Source of the DNA: Undaria pinnatifida
Taxonomy: Eukaryota; Sar; Phaeophyceae; Laminariales; Alariaceae
Assembly: GCA_012845835.1 (NCBI GenBank)
Contig: JABAKD010000002.1
Span: 12,999,120-13,063,119 of the forward strand
Length of the DNA: 64,000 nucleotides
Reading direction: 5' to 3'
Shown here: piece after piece, positions 56,616 to 64,000 of the stretch
Numbering within the stretch: position 1 is the stretch's first letter
Layout of the letters: each line of letters begins with the position of its first letter
Notes under the pieces: model-generated
Seen by the model: the letters and a program-made list of their open reading frames with translations, nothing else
Told to the model about the DNA's origin: nothing
Databases searched by the model: none
Position numbers and translations under genes: made by a program

Positions 56616-59600
56616 AAGTCAGAAAAAATAACCCGGGTATCGTACTTGTACTTATTAGATTGGTCGGGGAACCCGACCGAAGAGAGCAGGCGAGAAAACG
56701 AGTTTTCGGCCCCGAGATCGGGGTCCAACGCATCCGGGTCAGAGGTCAAGGCGAAAGACTAAGTTTAATGAATTTCCAGTTCGCTCTGGGCCAGCACGAA
56801 GGGTTTTGTGTATGTCTAGAGCGTTCCCCTTCGAGATAGGGCTGACTTGATACCCCGGGGGCGTCGCAAGTCGAAAAAGGGGAACACAGGCGTCCCAATG
56901 ACACGTATGAGCTACTGCTTTTGCTACTGCTGCATGCTTCGTATACCAGGTAGGAGGTTCGATGTGTGTTTGATTGTTGCATTGGACGTGGAAACGTTGT
57001 CGTGGTTCGATTTCCTGTTGTGTACCATCCACATACATATCATACACCGTGAACACCGGCAAAAAGATAAGAGCTTGAAACACGGTTGCCGTTGTACTGC
57101 TGCTTGTTGTCGTCAGGGTACATCCGGGATAAATCCCTGGGTTTCCCAATATTTGATTTTCATCTTCATGGTAAAATTGATACCGCTGCTTGCTCTGACA
57201 TCATCGCGCACAGCAGGTCTGTCAGCTGTTCAATCGGTCAGCAGCCACAGGCGGTGGGTCTGGTAAAGGGCCTCCCCGTCTGCGGGTGTGTGTTTTCATC
57301 CTTTTATGCGTGGTCTTTGGTCAGTCTGTCACGGGGTCCTTCAATCGCTCGGTCTGGGTCACAGGCAGTGGGTCTGTCCCCCTGGACTGAGGGGCAGGTA
57401 ATCTACAATTTTCTCTGGTGTCAACTCTCCTGTTTTGGGTGATCATCTCACAAGTTGGGATTGACAGCCCGACAGACCTAATAGATCTGCAGATTTCGCG
57501 TGGGTGCTAGTGTGTTGGCACTCGGGGGAATTTTCGAGTACCGCGTTTGGCATCTTCGATCGTGTGGGCATCGCCAAGGGTATATCTACGAACTTCTTGT
57601 TATATCTTCGGGTGTATCTTGTATCTTCGGTTCAGATTCCGATATCTTGAGTATCTTTGGTTCGGGTTTTGGTATCTTCGTGCACTACGAGCGGTTCTAC
57701 TGCACGTGGGACATTTTATCGACAAGATTCTTCGAGTTATCATAGGAGAGGTGAGAGGTATATATCTTCAGGTCGTGTGTCGGGTTCATGTATATGTATA
57801 CCAAGTGTCAAGTGACGGTCGACGTGGGCGTGATCAGCTCTTCTGGCGCAACTACTCCAGTACGCGCACAAGAACATTTTCACCTTCAATTTTGAGCTTT
57901 GACAGGTGGATACCGTATTTGAACGAAGGATTTTGGTTCGATGTAGATATTTTCAGAGGAGGATACCGCTGTATCTTCGAGGGTGTAGCAAAACAAGAGG
58001 TGAAACGTGAAGCTATACTCTCTGTAGCATTGACGGGCAAGGCTGAGCATGGACCGCTGTCGTGGGTCGGTCGGTCGGTCGGTCGTGCCGTCAGGATTAT
58101 GGATTATGGTGGAGGTGTCGGTGATGTGCTAGGGTGTGATTGTCGTCAAGCGCATATCTATTATTCTCACCGTTTTGAAGATTCAACGAGATGTGGTGAC
58201 ATCGGTGGAATTGGTTCCTTTTCGAAACTTAACCGTCGAAACAGATATATCAACTACGATAAACTGGCATCAGCTGTGCTTAGCGGTATTTCTTCACAGA
58301 AGAAACTTCCCAAGCTCGAGACCGCCCAGGTATAGGAGATCCCAGCATTTCTGAACTCCTTGGCGGAGACGGAAGATTTGCGAAATTGTTTTATTCGAGA
58401 CCTTATTCCATCTTTTGTGCGGCAGCGCACATGCATGGAATCAGGATACGTTGATTCATCTGTTCGTATTTCCGATGAGGACCTATTGGGCTTCCTTCAT
58501 AGTTATGCTTTTCGTAGGCGCAAGCTGGATGGCATTTCTGCGGAGGGATCGCTTTGCTCTGCTGGTCGTTTGGTCTCCGTTTGACGCCATGTGCAATGTT
58601 GTGGCGGAAGCTGGATCGACAGTTTTCTTTATGATTGGTGGTGATGTAAATGGATCGTGGAAGCCTGGTCCGGCTCAGCTTTTCACTCGCATTTTTTTTC
58701 GACACACTGTCACCCGACATGTTCAGACATGCCTGCACGTCTCAATTAAACGCCAACGACGAGCTATACTCTCGACCAATGCAATTATTCTTGATTGTGC
58801 AACGTGAAGCGGAGGCGAGAACATACCACCTTCTTACTGCTGTGCAGGAGGCTATGTCTACGGACAACCTTAGCTACTGTAATTCTGGGAGTTGGCGCTA
58901 CCAGCAAAGTTCCTCTGTGAGTAATGGTTCTCATTTCTGTAATCGAGAGGTACCACTGGGATCACTCAGAACCGTGGTGGATATACAGGTCGAGCTATTC
59001 GGCGTCAGACCACCCAATGAGTCCAGAGGGTTGGAGGCAGGCATTTTTCTTTTGGGCGTAGTGTCTGCCCTACCCGACAGAATTAACATGCTGTGCTGCT
59101 GCTGTTCCTTGATTTTGTAACAGCACACACGCCACTAATACAGAAGCGCGCACATATACACATACACACAGCAGAAGCGCCATCTGTGGCGGTCACCAAG
59201 GAGAGAGCTCACAGCGCGGCTGCTGTTGTACCGTGACTGCCACAAGTACAGAGCCAGGAAGGCCATTCGTGATGTAGCACAGCAGCTGAAGCAGAGCGAG
59301 GGAAAAAAAAAATCATGCGGGTTTCTATGGGCCATGCGCGGCTCAGCGAAACGAGACAGGCGGCAGTATGGGCCTCACTCTTACCTCCCAGGCGCGAGGA
59401 GCACAACTCGAGAACCAGTAGCTACCTGGTATGTGCCAATCTCCCAGGTAGACAGTTGGAGGAGGCAGTTTTTGTCAGGCGAGGTGTGTTACGTGTTCAG
59501 TGCGAAGTGTACCACAGAAGTCACAGGGGTAGGTGTAAGGGGTAGGTGTAATAGATACGTAAGATGTTCGAGAGATGAGCTGCTGCTGGCTGTATGTAGC

Positions 59601-59730
59601 TGCATCGTAGCAGACAGTAGAGAGGTAAAACCATTCGACTGATGCGTTGCAGAGGGGAAGTAGGAGCACGGAAAAATATAGTGTGCCGTAGACGTATAGT
59701 CACGACGCACTGGGCGCAGAGTATGCGGAG
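56616..59730. other. Unassigned region with long but unsupported plus-strand frames
   Basis: 57547-58335 (plus) stays open for 262 codons but has no ATG at its start, begins in tatcttcggttcgg-like repeats (57590-57680) and shows no known domain. 58650-59120 and 59226-59642 are also open (156 and 138 codons). An inverse-direction frame at 56739-57149 competes. They may be remnants of a retroelement upstream of the gypsy pol at 61.4 kb, or a novel gene; I cannot decide. Confidence 0.3.
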
Positions 59731-59734
59731 GGAT

Positions 59735-60140
59735 AAACTGTATGGGTGTGGGATGGACATTCCATTTAGAGCGGTTTCATCGCTGAATTGTAACGCCGGA
59801 TCCAGGGGGTAGTGCAAGCTGGATCCCTCTATAAACACTGCCCACGTGAAAAAGAAAAAGTGTAGAAGAGTGAAAAGTGAAAAGGAAAATAGCTGTACAT
59901 CAGTGCATGAACACTGCTCGCTCGTACACACACGGAGGAATAAACTGTGTGGGTGTGGGATGGACATTTCATTTGGATCGGCTTCATTCGCTGAATTGCA
60001 TAGCCGGATCCAGGGGGTAGCGCAAGCTAGATCCCTCTCTAAACACTTCCCATGTGAGAAATAAAAAGTGTAAATAATTGAAAAGTGAAAAGGAGAACAA
60101 CTGTACATCAGTGCATAAACACTGCTCGCTCGTACACACA
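59735..60140 (+). repeat. Tandem duplication of about 200 bp
   Basis: Two adjacent copies starting ggaggataaactgtatggg / ggaggaataaactgtgtggg and ending gaacactgctcgctcgtacacacac / taaacactgctcgctcgtacacacac, near 90 percent alike by eye. Each contains ggatccagggggtag and ctggatccctctataaacac-like segments. No coding frame crosses both. Confidence 0.8.
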
Positions 60141-61400
60141 CGCCGTCCCCCGTGCTTATTAGACTCAACTACTTAACCACGCTGCTGGTGACCTGGAAGT
60201 TTGGGCAATCCATGGCCGAACTGGGCGAAAATATCGGAGGACCTAAAGGTATTGCAGGGTCTCGCCACGCCCTACGTACGAACTCTCAAGGCAGAAATGT
60301 GAGCCACAATTAGATCCGCGGAAGTAAATTCGCAGAGGTCCGACTCGCTGCCGTAACATGATGAACCCAGGAGATACAAGCTGAGGAACTCAGGGGGTAT
60401 AGGCTGGCGAACCGGGAGATACAAGATGGTGAGCATGGCCAAGGTGAAGGTGATATGGCGTGCTCACTTACATGTATGACGATGCACGTACTCTTAATAA
60501 TACTTTGGTAAAGCTCAAACCAGCACAAGCCACATACGCCAGGCGGGGCAATCGCAGTTGTTTTTACTAGAGGCCCGTTAGACAGAAAAAGGAACGCCGA
60601 AAGAATAATCTTCCACATACCCCACTGCCTTCATGTCTCACGAGAGGTCGCGTTTTCTTGTCAAAAACCGAAACCAATATGACAATTCTCGCAGAGTGAC
60701 AGCATGATACATAATATTACATTCTACAAACTATACCAGGTACGAAGTTGGTGGAACACTGCTCACACGAAGCAAAACGCCAGGCAACAGTCTGCACAAG
60801 AAAATACCGTTTTTGGCATCGTTCACAACGAAGAAACGAGGCTCCAGACCGTATGATAGCACGGACGTTATTCGTATCGAAAAAAGAAAACATCGCTGGC
60901 AAGAGCACCTTACGTGAGAAACCAAGAAACACGAACATCTCTAGAAACGGTTGGATATGAGCCTAAAAAATCATATAGAGCGGGGGCAGATACAGGAGCG
61001 GGGGGGGGACTATGCATCCGCGTCTTTCCTTCGCTAAGTGGACACAAGAGGAGGAGCGCATAATCAGCTCCAATCGTAAAGGATTGCTGAGGGCGGCAAC
61101 TCCAATCCAGAGTGGAGGAGTGGAGTCTCCCCCCCCCATGAACATCGTGGGCCATGCGACCTTCCGCTGGAGTTGATGCCGCAAGACCGAGTTATAAGAG
61201 GAGGATAACTTACAAACGGGAGCCTTCGTTACGAGCCCCCAACGCTAGGATCGACAGTTAGTACTGGTCATACCGACGCAAAACGCAACATATGACATGG
61301 AGCTGTGAGCTGAGTTAGGGATACTAGCCAGGAGAGTATAATGGTAACCGGACAACACTCTACCATGTAAGGTCAATCGAACGTAAGCATCGATGAACAT
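60141..61400. other. Unassigned spacer before the gypsy remnant
   Basis: No recognised exon. 61020-61160 could be eroded sequence between gag and protease (KWTQEEERIISSNRKGLLRA is readable) but lacks any diagnostic motif. Confidence 0.3.
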
Positions 61401-61409
61401 ACAACACAG

Positions 61410-61977
61410 TTTGTTGTGGTGGCAAAGCATTGGCAAACAACCCCAGCGATACAGAGAGGATGCCGCTACTACTGGACCGGTCGACGGGACAAAGAGCCAG
61501 ATTCAGCTGTCGAGGGAGGAAAAGCAGGAGTGGAGAGGCCAACAGGTGATGTCGAGGAGGTTGCAGTTGACACAGCCGAGGTAAACATAGGGCAGCTAAG
61601 TCAGGGGAGAAAATCGGATTTGTTGGAATTGCTGCATGAGTATCGTGACCGCGGACTGTTCACCACCAACCCCAGATGGTGTCACGAGACTAAGTTGCGA
61701 ATGCCCCTGACCAGAGAGGACTGCAGACTGTATGAGGCTGAACAACGGCGATATTCTCCAGACACAATTAGAGACAGTCGAAGAGGATACGCACAAAACC
61801 GCATTTCCGGATGCCCATGGTACACCATGGGACCTGAACCGATGTGGATTTGGACTCAAGGCTTTACCAGCAGGCTTCTCAGCCTTCGTTGATGGAGCCC
61901 TTGGTCCGCTGAAAAGGGAGTATGGGATTGGTTTGATAACATTATCATCTAAACCCAACAAGCGGAAGGTCACCTAA
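61410..61977 (+). pseudogene. Ty3/gypsy reverse transcriptase remnant
   Basis: The plus frame 61416-61892 encodes the segment before RT (VNIGQLSQGRKSDLLELLHE, YRDRGLFTTNP). After a frame change, 61732-61977 encodes RT pieces (EEDTHKTAFPDAHGTPWDLN, RCGFGLKALPAGFSAFVDGA, LGPLKREYGIG). The catalytic YxDD/LDD block and much of RT are deleted. It cannot be active. Confidence 0.82.
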
Positions 61978-62280
61978 ACCTATTGAGGTGAGAACGGTAA
62001 CGAGGCTTTCCCGGACGATACATCGAGTCGTCGAACGTATCGGGGACCAGAGGGGCCAGTGTTGATTGGACGGCGTTTCCCTCACGGAGCTTGGCGTAGA
62101 TCAGTTAGACGAGCCTTCAGTGGAGTTTTAGTAGCTGTGGCGGAAGTAGCGATCATCCCGTAGGACGCGGCAGACAACGCCAAGGAAGGCGGGAGGAGAG
62201 GACAGTACCTGTTGGATGCCGAAGGTATTCTGCCCCTGAATGCAAGTACGCTAAGCTCGCAGTACCGAGGGTGACGATAC

Positions 62281-62885
62281 TTGGGGTCTTGGTGCTGGTT
62301 CACAGGGCGTCCAGGTGTGGCACGCGCAACTTTACTCATCCTGCCCGCCAGGTTTTTGCGGCCTTGGGAAGTATTTGAGATGGACATCCAAGACCTCAAG
62401 CAAAATTCGCAAGACGGAAACAGGTATTTGTTGGTTGTGGTGGACAGAGCCAGGTTGCTCCTGTTTGCATCCCATTGCCGTCGAAATATCTCATCGCGTA
62501 AGTCGCAAGCGGTTGGAACTCCTCCTGACCTTCGAGGTGCTACTATCGATTCGGAGCGATGCTGAGGGGGAAATCACAGTGCATGCGGTGAAACATTTGT
62601 GCCTCTCGCTGAGAGTATCGATAGAAGACAGTCCAAGCAGTCACCTCCGTGCTCAGGAAGCAGTCGAAAGGGTGGGGGGGTGGCTCCAGGAGGTATTGTC
62701 CGAACTTTGCACCTCTCGGCATAGGATCGGGGATCGATATGTACTCTGCGCGTGCTGGATCCAGCGCGCCACCACAAATTCTAGCTTGCCCTCGTTTCAG
62801 ACATCATTCCGTCTATGGTTTGACCGAGATTCGCAGGCAGTTAGACTCGATTACGCCCGTGGTCGATTGTGTGGAATATAAAGGG
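62281..62885 (+). pseudogene. Ty3/gypsy integrase core remnant
   Basis: Frames 62281-62565 and 62315-62881 alternate. RPWEVFEMDIQDLKQNSQDG and NRYLLVVVDRA carry the first catalytic Asp region. SIRSDAEGEITVHAVKHLC and SPSSHLRAQEAVERVGGWLQ-like text carry the second Asp and Glu helix. At least two frameshifts. Same strand and order as the RT remnant. Confidence 0.82.
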
Positions 62886-63475
62886 GGTCTTCAAAAGCAA
62901 CCTGGCCTGACGCGTAGACGATGCAGATTAACGTATATATGTAATACATTTCAGCAGTATTCGGTTGGACCGTGAAGGTGAGAATGCGTGCTAATCGCGT
63001 TCGAGCACGAGAAGCTGAGGTCAACAGCTCCCGCGGGCGTTTAAATATGTTCGGTGATAGCATCTACAGTGAAGGAAGGCACGTGTGGGGCTATCGCTGA
63101 ATAGATAGGGAAGGGTGGTGAGCGCCCCTCTGTTTTTTTTTTAATATCGTATATGTCAGCAGTATTGGGTTCAGGCTTGAAGGTGAGCACGCGCCATAGC
63201 CGCCGCTGAGCGGGACGCTGAAGGGAAGCGGCTCTCGGGTGTGTCATAACCATAGGTTCGGTGGTAGCATCCAGGCAGTCTGCGTGGGGTGAGCACCTTC
63301 CTGGGAATGGGATTAAATTTCTGGCAAAGGGTTTCCTCGAAGTTAACTCACAAGCACTGAACGGGACTATAGCGGGAAGTCCGTATTATACACCCAGGCC
63401 TTAGTTATGCGGTACACCTAAGTGGCCGCAGTATCAGGGCAAAATACTGTCTGCGATGGACATTAAACCCTTTCA
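62886..63475. other. Decayed segment between gypsy integrase and tail
   Basis: Two related stretches, 62950-63070 and 63155-63270 (cagtattsggtt...gtgaaggtgag..cg and tcggtg.tagcatc), form a diverged duplication of about 205 bases. No frame supported. Confidence 0.4.
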
Positions 63476-64000
63476 AGAGCGCCCGGTGGAGCTTCGCCAT
63501 GCATTCAAGGATGAGGTCGCACCTGGGGGACAGGCATTGAACTTGCCCAGGCTTTCTGCGGCAGCACCGTTGCATACGCTAATCGATCGCAAAAGTCTCG
63601 TGGGTCGGGAAAGACACGTAAATCTGGGAGTGTAAGGGCCGGCACCAGGACGGGGTCGACTCTAAGTGGCTGGACGAGGAAGAAGCACAAGAAACCTTTG
63701 CGCCACAACAGGCGGATTTGGTTCACGCTTTGTGGGAGCGGTGCCGTGAAGCAGATCACCGGATTCGACCACCACGAATGCCAACAAAGGGAGAAAAGGA
63801 AGCGGCTTCCAGAGAAGAGGCGCGTAAGGCATACCTGGTACCCGTTAGGAACGAAAATCCGGAGGGAGAGTGCCGACATCCGTAGCCGGATAAAGGTATT
63901 CGCGGGAGAGTACACGACTTCAGAGAACCGCACGGTGAGGTATCCAGGCGGTGATTGGGAGGAGCTGGATCGTCAAGAAATCAAGGAAGGGAAGGAATTG
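63476..64000 (+). pseudogene. Ty3/gypsy post-integrase tail, runs off window
   Basis: Reads, with frame changes, ERPVELRHAFKDEVAPG-like, KKHKKPLRHNRRIWFTLCGS and VFAGEYTTSENRTVRYPGGD then WEELDRQEIKEGKEL at the window edge. This resembles the region after gypsy integrase. It stays open to the last base, so the element continues to the right. Confidence 0.65.

Noticed and set aside
61410-64000. Functional gypsy polyprotein
   Set aside because: RT catalytic block deleted and integrase frameshifted at least twice; only remnants remain.

Overview
This is a repeat-rich nuclear eukaryotic window, not a bacterial or organellar one. Coding sequence is broken into short GC-rich exons with GT-AG borders and long pyrimidine tracts. 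The introns are about 0.3 to 8 kb and filled with small non-autonomous transposons, tRNA-derived SINEs, minisatellites and retrotransposon fragments. The style of the Ty3/gypsy and Copia remnants, the mixed GC content, and a plant/metazoan-type UBA-UAS-UIM-UBX protein in TE-swollen introns suggest a stramenopile, perhaps a brown alga. That assignment is inference only.

Left half (about 1-36 kb): I assemble eleven plus-strand exons (2943 to 32957) whose splice phases all agree into one tentative gene for an unrecognised protein of about 1,030 residues. It has low-complexity regions (Gly-rich, Glu-rich, Ser/Gln repeats, and a terminal exon with poly-Gly, poly-Gln and poly-His) and two compact, more globular blocks (exons 4-5 and 6-8). 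The 5' end is not identified. The space between exons is a mosaic of at least six small element families: family A (about 285 bp, TIR GACGCGTGCTACGATAGAGG); family B (about 260 bp, TIR near TCATCCCACGGTAGGGG); a 89-90 bp TTAA-flanked piggyBac-like element nested in family A; family C (CAGT-GGGGTCCCCC ends); hAT-like family E (CAGGGCTTTT ends, 8-bp target duplications); and a tRNA-derived SINE. Several are nested, and some contain locally expanded tandem arrays.

Middle (about 36-40.7 kb): a family A element with a nested piggyBac-like element, a 1.5 kb degenerate satellite (37.54-39.06 kb) and small duplications, without a convincing gene.

Right half (40.7-55.8 kb, minus strand): the best supported gene. 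Ten exons with perfectly compatible phases encode the N-terminal UBA, the thioredoxin-like UAS, a UIM and most of the C-terminal UBX domain of a UBXN7/Ubx5-type adaptor of the AAA+ unfoldase Cdc48/p97. The final exon was not found. Its introns hold an 875-bp non-autonomous hAT element with a perfect 8-bp target duplication, a rearranged Copia element (RNase H - LTR - gag - RT order, plus opposite-strand fragments) and several minisatellites.

Right end (56-64 kb): unassigned sequence with a 23-bp minisatellite and a 200-bp tandem duplication, then a decayed Ty3/gypsy pol (RT without catalytic block, integrase core, post-integrase tail; 61.4-64.0 kb, plus strand) running off the window.
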